A stretch of 58,181 nt of DNA from an uncultured Gammaproteobacteria bacterium (GCA_903862645.1 CAIOZF010000251.1:1-58181), one strand, 5' to 3'; positions 8,998 to 19,833 are shown, counted from the stretch's first letter. Notes: generated from the letters alone by a model not told the origin. Translations and numbers: made by a program.

Positions 8998-10008
8998 ATG
9001 TTCGAATTCTTTCTTGCCATACCGCTGTTTCTCCTGTCGGTAGTTATTACCGGTGGTGTGCTGCGGATGGCGATACACGCACATTTTTTTGCTGTTCCGA
9101 CAGATAGAAGTTCCCACAAAAGCCCGACACCTGTCGGTGGAGGAGTAGCAATTGTATTTGTCTACATTCTTGGCTTGTGGGCTGTCTGGTCGTTGCACAT
9201 GGTACAGGGGTTGGAATCCCTTGCGTTGGGTGTCGGCGCAGTTGTTGCGATGATTGGGCTGGCAGATGATAAACGTCATGTCGATTTTCGTGTGCGGCTG
9301 CTTGTTCAATTTGCCGCTGTCACTGGTGCACTTGCATTGGCAGGGCCTCTACCGCATATAACGATATTAGGTTTAAACGTTGAAAATGCAGCACTATTAT
9401 TTATCTTCTTTTCGCTGACACTGTTGTGGATGACTAATCTTTACAATTTTATGGATGGAATTGACGGATTCGCAGGGCTTCAGGCCTGTTTTGTGAGTCT
9501 CGCTGCTGCCGGATTTCTGGTGTCGAGCCATGACTATGGTCTTGCCCTCTTATGTATTTTCGTATTTGCTGGGGCTACGGGATTTCTTGTTTGGAATTGG
9601 TCGCCAGCCCGCATTTTCATGGGAGACGTTGGAAGTGGTTTTCTAGGTTTTGTTCTCGGTCTGATTGCCGTGATCAGTATTGCGCATGGCAGTATGAATC
9701 TATGGAGTTGGGCTTTACTGATGGGGTGTTTCATTACCGACGCGACATGGACGCTGCTGAGACGGGTGCTTTCAGGTGAGCGTTGGTACGAAGCGCATTG
9801 CTCCCACGCATATCAGATCGCAGCGAAGAGATTGCGCAATCATGAGCGCGTGACGATTGGTCTGTTGTTGATCAATGCGTTGTGGTTGTTGCCACTGGCA
9901 GTGTTAACAACCAAACACCCTGAATATGGGGTATATTTCACGGCTGTTGGATTATTACCTTTAGTTGGGCTGGCTTTATGGCTTGGTGCAGGCAAGATTT
10001 CCCCCTGA
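8998..10008 (+). CDS. WbpL/WecA-like polyprenyl-phosphate sugar-phosphate transferase
   Basis: A 336-residue polytopic membrane enzyme of the MraY/WecA family, which moves a sugar-1-phosphate from a UDP-sugar to undecaprenyl phosphate and so starts O-antigen or other glycan synthesis. Seen: PTPVGGGVAIVFVY in the N-terminal region, the metal-site motif GLADDKRHVDFRVRLL, NLYNFMDGIDGFAG with the catalytic aspartates, and the cytoplasmic loop NWSPARIFMGDVGSGFLG. The histidine-rich loop HCSHAYQIAAKR resembles the substrate loop of WbpL-type members. The ATG at 8998 has CAGGA 6 bases upstream; ATG 8974 is a possible alternative. A WbpM homologue follows, as in Pseudomonas O-antigen loci, but the exact sugar cannot be told. 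Confidence 0.88.
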   Translation: MFEFFLAIPLFLLSVVITGGVLRMAIHAHFFAVPTDRSSHKSPTPVGGGVAIVFVYILGLWAVWSLHMVQGLESLALGVGAVVAMIGLADDKRHVDFRVRLLVQFAAVTGALALAGPLPHITILGLNVENAALLFIFFSLTLLWMTNLYNFMDGIDGFAGLQACFVSLAAAGFLVSSHDYGLALLCIFVFAGATGFLVWNWSPARIFMGDVGSGFLGFVLGLIAVISIAHGSMNLWSWALLMGCFITDATWTLLRRVLSGERWYEAHCSHAYQIAAKRLRNHERVTIGLLLINALWLLPLAVLTTKHPEYGVYFTAVGLLPLVGLALWLGAGKISP

Positions 10009-10051
10009 AAGAGTTGTAAAGTGTCTGTGCCCCGATAAGGCAGGAAACGCT

Positions 10052-12022
10052 ATGAATTTGTATAACGTGCCGCTGTCTCGCACAGTCAGACAGATGCTCA
10101 TGATGCTCGCCGACTCCGTCATGTTGATGTTGGCGCTGTGGCTATCATTCGCACTACTTGGTGTCGATTTCTTCAGTCGTCCAGACTCTGCTTATGGTTA
10201 CTTTGCTCTGGCGAATGTGGCGAGTGTTTTGGTTTTCTTCAGGATCGGGCTGTACCGGGCCATTCTCCTGTACATGGGATTGCAATCGGGATTTATTGTT
10301 CTGCAGGGCGTCACCGTTTCAACGATACTCCTTGCAGCAACGGCATACTTCTTTGTCTCAGCAGAAAGTTATGACAGTTCGGTATTTCCAATTTATTGGA
10401 TGATATCGCTACTGTTTATTGGCGGTAGTCGTTTTGTGGCAAAAGTGGCACTCCAGAATCTTATACAGAATTTCCGTCCTAAAGAACCTGTCATTATTTA
10501 CGGAGCGGGAAGTTCTGGCATGCAACTCGTGGCCGCACTGCAGAATGGCGATCAGTTTTTGCCGGTAGCATTTGTGGACGATAGTCGGGGTTTGATAGGA
10601 AGCACAGTTCATGGGATTCGGGTATACAGTCCTGGAGCGCTTTTCGAGTTGATAGAAAACTTTTCTGTTCGGCAAATCCTTCTGGCCATCCCTTCTGCAA
10701 CACATGCAGAGCGCAAGGAAATACTGAATCGGCTTGAACATTTGCCCGTGCACGTCAAAACGGTACCGGATCTGTTTGACATGGTGTCCGGCAAAGTTGG
10801 TGTGCACGAGGTCAGGGATATCGATATTGAGGATCTTCTGGGGCGTGATATCGTGCCGCCGAATCCGAAACTGATGGGTGCATGTATCAGTGGTTGCTCG
10901 GTTCTGGTGACTGGGGCAGCTGGCTCCATTGGCTCTGAACTTTGCCGACAGATACTTCATTTGCAGCCCGCGCGATTAATTCTCATCGACAGTTCGGAGT
11001 ATGGACTCTACACAATTGAGAACGAGTTGATTGAAGAGCTTCCGTCACTAGAAAGCTCTGAAAAAATTGAGCTCGTTGCGTTGCTGGGCAATGTCTGCAA
11101 CCAGCAACTTATGGAGCATGTGATGAGACGGTTTGCGGTTGAAACGGTATATCACGTCGCCGCGTACAAGCAGGTTCCAATGGTAGAAAGCAATATCATT
11201 GAAGGCGTCCAAAACAATATATTTGGGACATTGGTGTCAGCTCAGTCTGCTGAAAAAACTGGCGTTAGAAATTTTGTTCTGATCTCGACTGACAAGGCCG
11301 TTCGACCAACTAATTTTATGGGTGCTACCAAACGTTTCGCCGAGCAGCTATTGCAAGCGATGGCGTACAACAAGAGCAAGACTCGTTTCAGTATGGTTCG
11401 TTTTGGTAATGTACTGGGTTCTTCCGGCTCTGTCGTGCCATTATTTCGGCGTCAGATTAGTATGGGCGGGCCGGTGACTGTCACTCATCCAGAGGTCACG
11501 CGTTATTTCATGACCGTGCAGGAGGCCGCGCAACTCGTCATTCAGGCGGGGTCGATGGCGACAGGGGGCGACGTGTTTGTGCTCGATATGCATGAGCCAA
11601 TTCGTATAGTCGACCTAGCCAAAAAAATGGTGCATTTGATGGGCTATGAGGTAAAAGACGAGAACTCCTACAGGGGCGACGTAGCAATCGAGTACACGGG
11701 TCTGCGGCCAGGGGAAAAATTATTCGAAGAATTGTTGATCGGGAAATCGGTCACGGGTACAGAGCATCCGAAGATTATGCGTGCCGAAGAGGACGCATTA
11801 TCGCTGGCGGAGTTGGATGTTCTGACTCATAGGTTGCAGGCTGCGTGTAAACGTATGGACTTGCATCAAATCAGGGAAATCCTGATGCAGGCTGTCGACG
11901 GTTTCGAGCCCAGGGAAGTGGCCAGTGATCCTTTGTGGGAAGAGGTGCTTCTGCAATCGGCACGTGATGAATCAGATTCCGAAACGAAGAAACCGGAAAG
12001 TAAGGTGACAAAACTGTATTGA
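10052..12022 (+). CDS. WbpM/FlaA1-family membrane-bound nucleotide-sugar 4,6-dehydratase
   Basis: A 656-residue protein with four N-terminal membrane segments (about residues 15-130), a linker Rossmann domain (YGAGSSGMQLV), and an extended short-chain dehydrogenase domain. The NAD-binding TGAAGSIG is at 287-294. The active site reads STDKAVRPTNFMGATKR, with Met423 and Lys427 in the SMK arrangement of WbpM in place of the usual Tyr-Lys pair. WbpM-type enzymes turn UDP-GlcNAc into a 4-keto-6-deoxy sugar used for FucNAc or QuiNAc in surface glycans. AGGAAA precedes the ATG at 10052. Its partner is the transferase just upstream, 43 bases away. The rest of an O-antigen cluster is not here, so this pair looks like a stand-alone initiation module. 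Confidence 0.9.
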   Translation: MNLYNVPLSRTVRQMLMMLADSVMLMLALWLSFALLGVDFFSRPDSAYGYFALANVASVLVFFRIGLYRAILLYMGLQSGFIVLQGVTVSTILLAATAYFFVSAESYDSSVFPIYWMISLLFIGGSRFVAKVALQNLIQNFRPKEPVIIYGAGSSGMQLVAALQNGDQFLPVAFVDDSRGLIGSTVHGIRVYSPGALFELIENFSVRQILLAIPSATHAERKEILNRLEHLPVHVKTVPDLFDMVSGKVGVHEVRDIDIEDLLGRDIVPPNPKLMGACISGCSVLVTGAAGSIGSELCRQILHLQPARLILIDSSEYGLYTIENELIEELPSLESSEKIELVALLGNVCNQQLMEHVMRRFAVETVYHVAAYKQVPMVESNIIEGVQNNIFGTLVSAQSAEKTGVRNFVLISTDKAVRPTNFMGATKRFAEQLLQAMAYNKSKTRFSMVRFGNVLGSSGSVVPLFRRQISMGGPVTVTHPEVTRYFMTVQEAAQLVIQAGSMATGGDVFVLDMHEPIRIVDLAKKMVHLMGYEVKDENSYRGDVAIEYTGLRPGEKLFEELLIGKSVTGTEHPKIMRAEEDALSLAELDVLTHRLQAACKRMDLHQIREILMQAVDGFEPREVASDPLWEEVLLQSARDESDSETKKPESKVTKLY

Positions 12023-12055
12023 TGAAAAGCAGCTTCTGGACCGGCTGACACGAGG

Positions 12056-12107
12056 AGCTCCCTCAATATAAATCCCACGCTCGTGATGGAGTACGATTGA
12101 GGGAAGC
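12056..12107. other. Hairpin between convergent genes
   Basis: TCCCTCAAT (12059-12067) pairs perfectly with ATTGAGGGA (12096-12104) across a 28-base loop, and flanking AGC/GCT adds three pairs with one bulge. It lies between the WbpM-like gene (+) and the cyclophilin gene (-) and could stabilise both 3' ends. There is no T-run, so it is not called a terminator. Confidence 0.4.
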
Positions 12108-12120
12108 TATCCCGCGACTC

Positions 12121-12684
12121 TTATTCTCTCTTCATGCTGATGATAGTGATCGGCTCAAGCGGAACGTCTTGCTGCCCGTTGACGGAGCCGGTAGGGACTC
12201 CGGCGATCTGATCTACAATTTCCATTCCTTCAATAACCGCTCCGAAAACCGTATACCCAAATCCACGGGGCGTTTCATCTGTGTGGTTCAGATAACTGTT
12301 GTCAACCAGGTTGATAAAGAACTGGCTGCTGGCGCTGTCAACGATCTGAGTCCTTGCCATTGCAAGCGTGCCGCGGTTGTTCTGAAGTTCAGCGCTCGCT
12401 TCATTCTTAATCTGTTCATACGGAGGCTGTTGCATCATTTCGGCATTGAAACCGCCGCTCTGAATCATGAAGCCTGGAATTACCCTGTGGAAAATCAATC
12501 CGTTGTAGAAATTGTTATCAGTATAGCGCAAGAAATTTGCCACCGTAATTGGTGCCTTGTCTGCCCATAACTGGATTTTAACGATGCCTTTGTTGGTTTC
12601 CATGACAACAACGGGATTGGTGTCTTCAGCAGCGGTAGCGGCTGCACTTAAACAAAGGAGTAGACTAAAAAGTAAAGATCGCAT
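12121..12684 (-). CDS. ppiA: Periplasmic cyclophilin-type peptidyl-prolyl isomerase
   Basis: 187 residues. A signal peptide (MRSLLFSLLLCLSAAATAAE, cleavage after about residue 19) precedes a compact bacterial cyclophilin domain: NFLRYTDNNFYNGLIFHRVI with the catalytic-region Phe-His-Arg, PGFMIQSGGF, LAMARTQIVDSASSQFFINL, and FGYTVFGAVIEGMEIVD. It speeds cis-trans isomerisation of proline bonds in exported proteins. The domain matches PpiA of E. coli in length and motifs, though a cytoplasmic PpiB-like paralogue is excluded only by the leader. It is a single gene, convergent with the WbpM-like gene. Confidence 0.92.
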   Translation of the reverse strand: MRSLLFSLLLCLSAAATAAEDTNPVVVMETNKGIVKIQLWADKAPITVANFLRYTDNNFYNGLIFHRVIPGFMIQSGGFNAEMMQQPPYEQIKNEASAELQNNRGTLAMARTQIVDSASSQFFINLVDNSYLNHTDETPRGFGYTVFGAVIEGMEIVDQIAGVPTGSVNGQQDVPLEPITIISMKRE

Positions 12685-12914
12685 GCGGAGTAAGCTCCTG
12701 TGAGTTTTCGGTTGAATTTCGACTGCCGAGACTATACCGCATTGTGATTAGCGCGATAAGCCCTGCAATAGCTGGAATATTATGGTTAAGCAGATTATAT
12801 GTGCCGCAGCCTTAATGCTGGCTGAGCGAGATTGGAGTTATTTGGTGTTTTCGTCTTTCAGAGGGGGAATTTGCGCTGGAGGTGATGGAGTTTAAGCTAT
12901 CAGCCACTTAAATA

Positions 12915-12989
12915 TGGCTGCCCAACCTGGGCTCGAACCAGGAACCAATTGATTAACAGTCAACTACTCTACCATTGAGCTATTGGGCA
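12915..12989 (-). tRNA. tRNA-Asn (GTT)
   Basis: The minus strand folds into a full cloverleaf of 75 bases including an encoded CCA. The acceptor arm TGCCCAA pairs with TTGGGCA, the discriminator is G, the anticodon stem TTGAC/ATCAA frames GTT, and the T arm is CCTGG-TTCGAGC-CCAGG. It is preceded by a good promoter at 13033-13061. Confidence 0.96.
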
Positions 12990-13032
12990 GTGGTTTATCT
13001 CCATACGTTCGGTATGTCGACAAAGCGTGCGT

Positions 13033-13061
13033 ATACTAATCAGTATCACCTAAGTGGTCAA
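13033..13061 (-). promoter_or_regulatory. Sigma-70 promoter for tRNA-Asn
   Basis: Read on the minus strand: -35 TTGACC (13061-13056), 17-base spacer, -10 TAGTAT (13038-13033), then a G+C-rich stretch typical of stable-RNA promoters. The tRNA begins about 37 bases past the predicted start. Confidence 0.7.
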
Positions 13062-13066
13062 CTCTT

Positions 13067-13097
13067 ATCTCCGCATGAAGACTTGCGGGGAGATTTT
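13067..13097 (+). terminator. Weak terminator-like hairpin upstream of uvrB
   Basis: ATCTCC-GCA (13067-13075) pairs with TGC-GG-GGAGAT (13084-13094) with a 2-base bulge, followed by TTTTG. It may insulate uvrB from upstream transcription. The stem is imperfect and the T-run short. Confidence 0.35.
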
Positions 13098-13150
13098 GTT
13101 GATATACTTCTGAGCATCCTAATTTGGTGACGATTCCTTAAGGATCAGTT

Positions 13151-15175
13151 ATGCAAAGTCGCTTTAAAATACACTCTCGGTTTAAGCCCGCAGGTGATCA
13201 ACCACAGGCTATTGAGAAGCTGGTGGAGGGGCTCGAAAGTGGCTTGGCGGCTCAAACACTTCTTGGGGTTACCGGGTCCGGAAAAACATTCACGATTGCC
13301 AATGTCATCGAACGTACACAGCGGCCAGCCCTGATCATGGCCCCCAACAAAACATTGGCGGCACAGCTTTATGGCGAGTTCTCTGAATTTTTTCCGGACA
13401 ATGCAGTTGAGTATTTTGTTTCTTACTATGATTACTATCAGCCTGAAGCGTATGTGCCTTCTTCTGATCTCTATATCGAGAAAGATTCCTCGGTGAATGA
13501 ACATATTGAGCAGATGCGACTCTCAGCGACGAAGGCTTTACTCGAGAGACCGGACGTCATTGTGGTTGCTACAGTTTCGGCAATTTATGGTCTCGGAGAT
13601 CCGAAGTCGTATCTGCAAATGGTGTTGCATTTAGATAAAGGGGATAAAGTCGATCAAAGAAGTATTCTGCGTCGACTTGCAGAGCTGCAATATGCCCGTA
13701 ACGATATGGAATTGCATAGAGCAACATATCGCGTACGTGGAGACGTTATCGATGTATTTCCCGCAGAGTCCGATAAATACGCAATTCGCATTGAGCTCTT
13801 CGATGACGAGATTGAAAGTCTGTCATATTTTGATCCGCTTACAGGGGCTGTCATCAAGAAGGTGCCTCGCCTTACAGTTTTCCCGAAGTCACATTATGTC
13901 ACGCCGCGACAGACCATGGTTGATGCTATGGACTGGATCAAAGTAGAGCTCAATGAAAGATTGGTGCAATTGGAAAGCAATCACCAGTTGGTTGAGGCTC
14001 AGCGATTAGGGCAGCGCACAAAATTTGATCTTGAGATGATTGCTGAGTTGGGGTACTGCACAGGGATTGAAAACTACTCTCGCTATTTGTCAGGGCGTCT
14101 GCCCGGACAGCCGCCACCCACCTTGTATGATTATTTGCCTCCCAACGCGATCGTGGTGGCTGATGAGTCGCATGTGTCGATCCCTCAACTGGGTGCAATG
14201 TATAAGGGAGATCGCTCTCGCAAAGAGACTTTGGTTCAGTATGGATTTAGGTTGCCATCTGCGCTGGATAACAGGCCACTACGATTTGAAGAATGGGAGC
14301 AGATGACTCCGCAAATCATATACGTATCTGCGACGCCAGGGCCTTACGAGGAGGCGCACGCGGGACAACTGGTACGTCAACTGGTGAGGCCTACCGGCCT
14401 AGTGGATCCTGTTTTAGAGGTGAGGCCTGCAATCTCCCAAGTCGATGATCTTTTGTCGGAAATTCGGCAGGTGTCGGCTCGTGAGGAGCGCGTTCTTGTT
14501 ACTGTATTAACCAAGCGTATGGCAGAAGATTTGACTGACTATCTTGCAGAGCACAATGTACGTGTTCGATATCTGCACTCCGATATAGAGACTGTTGAAC
14601 GTTCGGAAATTATTCGTGATTTGAGGCTAGGGAATTTCGATGTGCTGATTGGAATAAATCTTCTGAGAGAAGGGCTGGATATTCCCGAAGTTTCTCTCGT
14701 TGCTATCCTTGACGCTGACAAGGAAGGATTTTTGCGTTCGGAGCGCTCATTAATTCAGACAATTGGGCGTGCCGCTCGTAATTTGCATGGGCGCGCTATT
14801 CTATACGCTGATCGCATGACCGGTTCGATGGAACGCGCTATTGCGGAGTCGGAGAATCGACGCAAAGTGCAATTGGAGTTCAATCGTCAGAACTCCATCA
14901 CCCCGACTGGGATTAGCAAGAGGGTAAACGATGTCATGGAAGGGGCCTACGCAGGGATTGGTGAAACAAGGCATTCCCGCAGAAGCAGGGCTGTCGCTGA
15001 TAAAAAAGCAAGCTATGAGCTGCCCTTAAAGCCGATGGATGCCAAGGCGTTGTCCCGGGAAATATCGCGATTGGAAGCTCGCATGTATGAACTGGCGAAG
15101 AACTTGGAATTTGAAGAGGCTGCTAGGTCAAGAGATCAAATAGCATTACTGAAGGTACAATTGCTACAGTGTTGA
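13151..15175 (+). CDS. uvrB: Excinuclease ABC subunit B
   Basis: The damage-verifying helicase of nucleotide excision repair, working between UvrA and UvrC. 674 residues, essentially the E. coli length. It shows the Walker A motif [10 protein letters not shown], the beta-hairpin region [21 protein letters not shown], a DEXH box DESHVS, the helicase motif [10 protein letters not shown], motif VI region TIGRAARN, and the C-terminal UVR motif [22 protein letters not shown] that contacts UvrC. No convincing LexA box was found in the 160 bases upstream. It is flanked by tRNA genes and looks monocistronic. Confidence 0.98.
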   Translation: MQSRFKIHSRFKPAGDQPQAIEKLVEGLESGLAAQTLLGVTGSGKTFTIANVIERTQRPALIMAPNKTLAAQLYGEFSEFFPDNAVEYFVSYYDYYQPEAYVPSSDLYIEKDSSVNEHIEQMRLSATKALLERPDVIVVATVSAIYGLGDPKSYLQMVLHLDKGDKVDQRSILRRLAELQYARNDMELHRATYRVRGDVIDVFPAESDKYAIRIELFDDEIESLSYFDPLTGAVIKKVPRLTVFPKSHYVTPRQTMVDAMDWIKVELNERLVQLESNHQLVEAQRLGQRTKFDLEMIAELGYCTGIENYSRYLSGRLPGQPPPTLYDYLPPNAIVVADESHVSIPQLGAMYKGDRSRKETLVQYGFRLPSALDNRPLRFEEWEQMTPQIIYVSATPGPYEEAHAGQLVRQLVRPTGLVDPVLEVRPAISQVDDLLSEIRQVSAREERVLVTVLTKRMAEDLTDYLAEHNVRVRYLHSDIETVERSEIIRDLRLGNFDVLIGINLLREGLDIPEVSLVAILDADKEGFLRSERSLIQTIGRAARNLHGRAILYADRMTGSMERAIAESENRRKVQLEFNRQNSITPTGISKRVNDVMEGAYAGIGETRHSRRSRAVADKKASYELPLKPMDAKALSREISRLEARMYELAKNLEFEEAARSRDQIALLKVQLLQC

Positions 15176-15245
15176 AAGAGTCTGGCGATTTGCTTGAGGG
15201 GCGCTAGTCTGTGTGTGTATTTTTTATGGCAACAGTGTGATTGTA

Positions 15246-15274
15246 TTGTAGTTTCCAATTTGCCCCCCTATAAT
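15246..15274 (+). promoter_or_regulatory. Sigma-70 promoter for tRNA-Val
   Basis: A perfect -10 TATAAT (15269-15274) stands 17 bases after TTGTAG (15246-15251). CGCCG follows as a G+C-rich discriminator. The predicted start is about 20 bases before the tRNA. Confidence 0.7.
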
Positions 15275-15300
15275 CGCCGTTCTTTTGCGAGGGTGGATTC

Positions 15301-15377
<77 letters not shown>

Positions 15378-15455
15378 GAATTCTCTCTTGCGTCAACCGG
15401 ACAAGCAGTAAATGTGCCGTTGTGCGGTTCGCATTGATTGAACTTGAATTCAAAC

Positions 15456-15489
15456 GAGTCGGAAAATCATAAATTCTGACTCTTTTTTT
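15456..15489 (+). terminator. Terminator or attenuator just before thrS
   Basis: GAGTCGGAA (15456-15464) pairs with TTCTGACTC (15474-15482), with one wobble pair and a 9-base loop, followed by seven T. It sits only 17 bases before the thrS start codon. It may simply end the tRNA-Val transcript, or act as a leader attenuator for thrS. No leader peptide rich in threonine codons is obvious. Confidence 0.7.
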
Positions 15490-15506
15490 ATTTTGCTAGG
15501 AATGCC

Positions 15507-17432
15507 ATGCCCGCAGTTAGATTGCCAGATGGAAGCTCGCGCAACTTTGATTTGCCGTTGAACGTTGCTGATGTTGCTGCCTCGATAGGGGCGGGCTTGG
15601 CACGTGCAGCGTTGGCTGGTCGTGTGGATGGGGTATTGGTCGATACGTCCTTTGTGATTGAAAAGGATTGTGAATTGGCGATCATTACTGATCGCGATGC
15701 GGATGGTCTTGAGGTCATAAGACATTCTTGCGCCCATTTGATGGCTCAGGCAGTACAGAGACTGTTCCCGGAGGCCCAGGTTACGATTGGCCCAGTTATA
15801 GAGGATGGATTCTTCTATGACTTTGCCTATGCGCGTCCATTTACGCCGGAAGATCTCCAGAAAATTGAAGAAAAAATGCGCGAGGTCGTGCTGGAAAACC
15901 TGCCTGTTCATCGCACTGTGATGAGTAGAGCTGATGCAATTGCCATGTTCGAAGGGATGGGCGAAAAGTACAAAGTTGAGATTATTGGCAGCATCCATGG
16001 CGACGAAGATCTCTCTTTTTATCGCCAAGGCGAATTCATCGACCTCTGTCGTGGCCCCCACGTCCCCGATACTGGCAAATTTAAAGCGTTCAAGCTGACT
16101 TCCGTTGCCGGAGCCTATTGGCGTGGTGACGCCAAGAACGAAATGCTGCAGCGTGTTTATGGTACCGCCTGGGGTGATAAAAAAGCCTTGGATCAATACC
16201 TTCAGCGATTGGAAGAGGCTGAGAAACGCGACCATCGCAAGATTGGCAAAAAACTGGAGCTCTTCCATTTCCAGGAGGAAGCTCCAGGGATGGTGTTCTG
16301 GCATCCCAAAGGCTGGGCAATTTATCAGGCTATTCAGGCCTATATGCAGAGTTTGCAGCGTTCAAACGGCTATCTGGAAATTCGCACCCCGCAATTGGTT
16401 GACTACAGTCTGTGGGAGCGATCTGGTCATGCTGACAAGTTTGCCGACCAGATGTTCAGTGTTGAGTCTGAAAACCGTCTTTATGCGATTAAGCCCATGA
16501 ACTGCCCATGTCACGTTCAAGTGTTCAATCAAGGTTTGAAGAGCTATCGTGATCTGCCCATGCGCCTCGCTGAATTCGGTTCATGTCACCGCTACGAGCC
16601 CTCTGGTAGTATGCATGGGCTAATGAGAGTGCGTAGTTTTACTCAGGATGACGGACACATCTTCTGTGCTGAGTCCAGTATTCAGAGTGAAGTTGCTGCG
16701 TTCATGAAATTATTGTTTGCTGTATACAAGGATTTTGGTTTCGACGAAGTAATCCTGCGCCTATCTACTCGCCCTGAAAAGCGTGTAGGAAGCGATGAGT
16801 TATGGGATAAGTCGGAACTTGCCCTGAAGCAAGCACTGCAAAATCATGGATTGCCTTGGGAGTTGCTGCCAGGTGAGGGTGCGTTCTATGGCCCCAAGAT
16901 TGAGTTTTCCTTGAAAGATTGTATGGGGCGAGTTCAGCAGTGTGGTACCATTCAGGTCGATTTTTCAATGCCCGAGCGTTTGGGGGCGCAGTTTGTTGCG
17001 GAAGACGGTACTAGGCAAACGCCGGTAATGCTGCATCGTGCCATACTTGGTTCCTTCGAGCGTTTTATCGGTGTGCTGATTGAACATTATGCCGGTGCTT
17101 TGCCTGTGTGGTTGGCCTCTGAGCAAGTAGTGGTGCTTAATATTACGGACAAGCAGGCTGAATTTTGCCGCGCTATTAGAAAAACCTTGTCAGATGAAGG
17201 GTATAGAGTGGCAGCCGACTTGAGAAACGAGAAGGTCGGTTTTAAGATCCGCGAGCACACTATACAAAAGACACCTTTTCTGCTCGTAGTAGGAGACAGG
17301 GAGGTGGAGACTGGGACAGTTTCCGTGCGTACAAGGGCAGGAGAAGATCTGGGGATAATGACCGTTGAGGAATTCTCTCGTCATTTATCAGCTGAGGTTG
17401 CCAAATACGGGCGCACTCAGGTGAATGGTTAA
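15507..17432 (+). CDS. thrS: Threonyl-tRNA synthetase
   Basis: Charges tRNA-Thr. 641 residues, one fewer than E. coli. Domains in order: TGS domain (residues 1-60), the editing domain with [16 protein letters not shown] and the second His-region [10 protein letters not shown], the class II catalytic core with zinc ligand Cys in [10 protein letters not shown], motif 2 [11 protein letters not shown], motif 3 [11 protein letters not shown], and the anticodon-binding domain at the C-terminus. TAGGA stands about 5 bases before the ATG at 15507. It heads the conserved thrS-infC-rpmI-rplT-pheS-pheT-ihfA operon. Confidence 0.98.
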   Translation: MPAVRLPDGSSRNFDLPLNVADVAASIGAGLARAALAGRVDGVLVDTSFVIEKDCELAIITDRDADGLEVIRHSCAHLMAQAVQRLFPEAQVTIGPVIEDGFFYDFAYARPFTPEDLQKIEEKMREVVLENLPVHRTVMSRADAIAMFEGMGEKYKVEIIGSIHGDEDLSFYRQGEFIDLCRGPHVPDTGKFKAFKLTSVAGAYWRGDAKNEMLQRVYGTAWGDKKALDQYLQRLEEAEKRDHRKIGKKLELFHFQEEAPGMVFWHPKGWAIYQAIQAYMQSLQRSNGYLEIRTPQLVDYSLWERSGHADKFADQMFSVESENRLYAIKPMNCPCHVQVFNQGLKSYRDLPMRLAEFGSCHRYEPSGSMHGLMRVRSFTQDDGHIFCAESSIQSEVAAFMKLLFAVYKDFGFDEVILRLSTRPEKRVGSDELWDKSELALKQALQNHGLPWELLPGEGAFYGPKIEFSLKDCMGRVQQCGTIQVDFSMPERLGAQFVAEDGTRQTPVMLHRAILGSFERFIGVLIEHYAGALPVWLASEQVVVLNITDKQAEFCRAIRKTLSDEGYRVAADLRNEKVGFKIREHTIQKTPFLLVVGDREVETGTVSVRTRAGEDLGIMTVEEFSRHLSAEVAKYGRTQVNG

Positions 17433-17508
17433 AATATTGTCTGTTTTCGAGTGCTGATTAGAATCTAATCATTTATCAACTAAATCTGGAGAGAATTTAC
17501 TAGCGCCT

Positions 17509-18039
17509 ATGAGGAGTAGTTCAAAGAAGCCCGTTATTAACGAGCATATAGATGCCAGCGAGGTTCGCCTGGTTTTGGCCAATGGGGATCAAGCCGGCAT
17601 CGTGTCTATAGACGAAGCGCGAGTTGCTGCCACCGAGGCAAAACTGGATTTGGTGATGATTGCACCGGAGGCTGAGCCTCCTGTCTGCAAGATTATGGAT
17701 TATGGCAAGCATGTTTTCGACTTGAAGAAGCAAAAAGTTGCCAACAAGAAGAAGCAGCACAAACAAACAGTAAAAGAGATCAAGTTTAGACCAGGGACGG
17801 AGGAAGGGGATTATCAGGTAAAACTACGCAACCTGATACGTTTCCTTAACGATGGGGACAAGGCCAAGGTGTCGTTGAGATTCCGTGGTCGTGAGCTTGC
17901 CCATCAGCATCTTGGGCTGGAGCTTGTTCAACGGATCGGTAGAGATCTTGTTGAATATGGCACAGTGGAGCAGGAACCCAAGATGGAGGGTCGCCAGATC
18001 GTTATGGTTCTGGCGCCTGCAAAAAAGAACAAACCGTAA
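17509..18039 (+). CDS. infC: Translation initiation factor IF-3
   Basis: IF-3 keeps 30S subunits free and checks the start codon. 176 residues, with N-domain [20 protein letters not shown], the linker helix rich in Lys, and the C-domain [19 protein letters not shown] and [15 protein letters not shown]. coli infC uses the rare start AUU for autocontrol; here the frame begins at an ATG, and no ATT, ATA or ATC lies in frame just upstream. The best Shine-Dalgarno, GGAGAGA at 17488-17494, ends 14 bases before the ATG, which is too far to be efficient, so the exact start is uncertain. Confidence 0.95.
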   Translation: MRSSSKKPVINEHIDASEVRLVLANGDQAGIVSIDEARVAATEAKLDLVMIAPEAEPPVCKIMDYGKHVFDLKKQKVANKKKQHKQTVKEIKFRPGTEEGDYQVKLRNLIRFLNDGDKAKVSLRFRGRELAHQHLGLELVQRIGRDLVEYGTVEQEPKMEGRQIVMVLAPAKKNKP

Positions 18040-18048
18040 AAAATCAGT

Positions 18049-18121
18049 CCATTGCTGTCACTGGATAACTGCCAGACAGACTAGCGTCTTTCTGAGGTTG
18101 ACAGATAGCAGTGGATTTTTT
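18049..18121 (+). promoter_or_regulatory. infC-rpmI leader structure, candidate L20 control site or attenuator
   Basis: CCATTGCT (18049-18056) can pair with AGCAGTGG (18107-18114), and the adjacent GTCA (18057-18060) with TGAC (18099-18102). Six T follow at 18116-18121. The long loop contains a smaller possible hairpin. In E. coli, L20 represses rpmI-rplT through a long-range fold in this same interval. Here the T-run suggests premature termination may also be used. The fold is read by eye. Confidence 0.45.
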
Positions 18122-18201
18122 GTACCTGCGGTTTCATTAAGCCAACCCTTAGCTGTTTCTCGGTATCGGAATTCGAGAGACGACAAATGCGGAGTATGAA
18201 A

Positions 18202-18399
18202 ATGAGTAAGATTAAGACCCATCGTGGTGCAGCCAAGCGATTCAAGCAGACTGCCGGCGGCTGGAAGCGCAAAAGCGCAAATAAGAGCCACATCCTCACC
18301 AAAATGACCACCAAGCGTAAGCGTCAACTGCGAGGCACGTCACTGGTACATCCATCTGACAAGCCGTTGATTGACCGTATGCTTGGGAAGCGTTTCTAA
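18202..18399 (+). CDS. rpmI: 50S ribosomal protein L35
   Basis: 65 residues, exactly the E. coli length. It begins [17 protein letters not shown] and contains [15 protein letters not shown], the family signature. The start at 18202 is preceded by GGAG at 18190-18193. An upstream in-frame ATG at 18187 would overlap that site and add MRSMK, which the family lacks. It is a late-assembling 50S protein co-transcribed with rplT. Confidence 0.97.
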   Translation: MSKIKTHRGAAKRFKQTAGGWKRKSANKSHILTKMTTKRKRQLRGTSLVHPSDKPLIDRMLGKRF

Positions 18400-18425
18400 A
18401 CACTAATTTTTGAGAGGATTATAAA

Positions 18426-18785
18426 ATGGCTCGAGTTAAGCGCGGCGTCACAGCGCGACGTCGTCACAAGAAGGTAATGAAGCTCGCGAAAGGCTACTAT
18501 GGTGCGCGCAGTCGTGTGTATCGTGTTGCGAAGCAGGCTGTCATCAAAGCTGGTCAGTATGCGTATCGTGACCGCAAAACCAAGAAGCGCGTGTTCCGTG
18601 CTCTTTGGATCACGAGAATCAATGCGCAATCCCGAGCTAACGGTGTGAGTTACAGTCAGTTGATCGCCGGTCTCAAGAAAGCCAATATTCAGGTCGACAG
18701 GCGCGTGATGGCCGATCTGGCGGTCCATGACAAGGCAGCGTTTGCAGCGCTGGTCAATCAGGCTAAGGCAAGTTTGGCTGCGTAA
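18426..18785 (+). CDS. rplT: 50S ribosomal protein L20
   Basis: 119 residues with the typical highly basic N-terminal tail ([19 protein letters not shown]) and the globular part containing [14 protein letters not shown] and [19 protein letters not shown]20 binds 23S rRNA early in 50S assembly and in many gammaproteobacteria represses the rpmI-rplT mRNA. It lies 26 bases after rpmI with GAGAGGATT as ribosome-binding site. Confidence 0.98.
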   Translation: MARVKRGVTARRRHKKVMKLAKGYYGARSRVYRVAKQAVIKAGQYAYRDRKTKKRVFRALWITRINAQSRANGVSYSQLIAGLKKANIQVDRRVMADLAVHDKAAFAALVNQAKASLAA

Positions 18786-18813
18786 GCCTTACCTTTCTCA
18801 CGATTGAGTATAA

Positions 18814-19833
<1,020 letters not shown>

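Noticed and set aside
13000-13150. LexA (SOS) box upstream of uvrB
   Set aside because: No CTG-N10-CAG element with a convincing centre was found in the interval.
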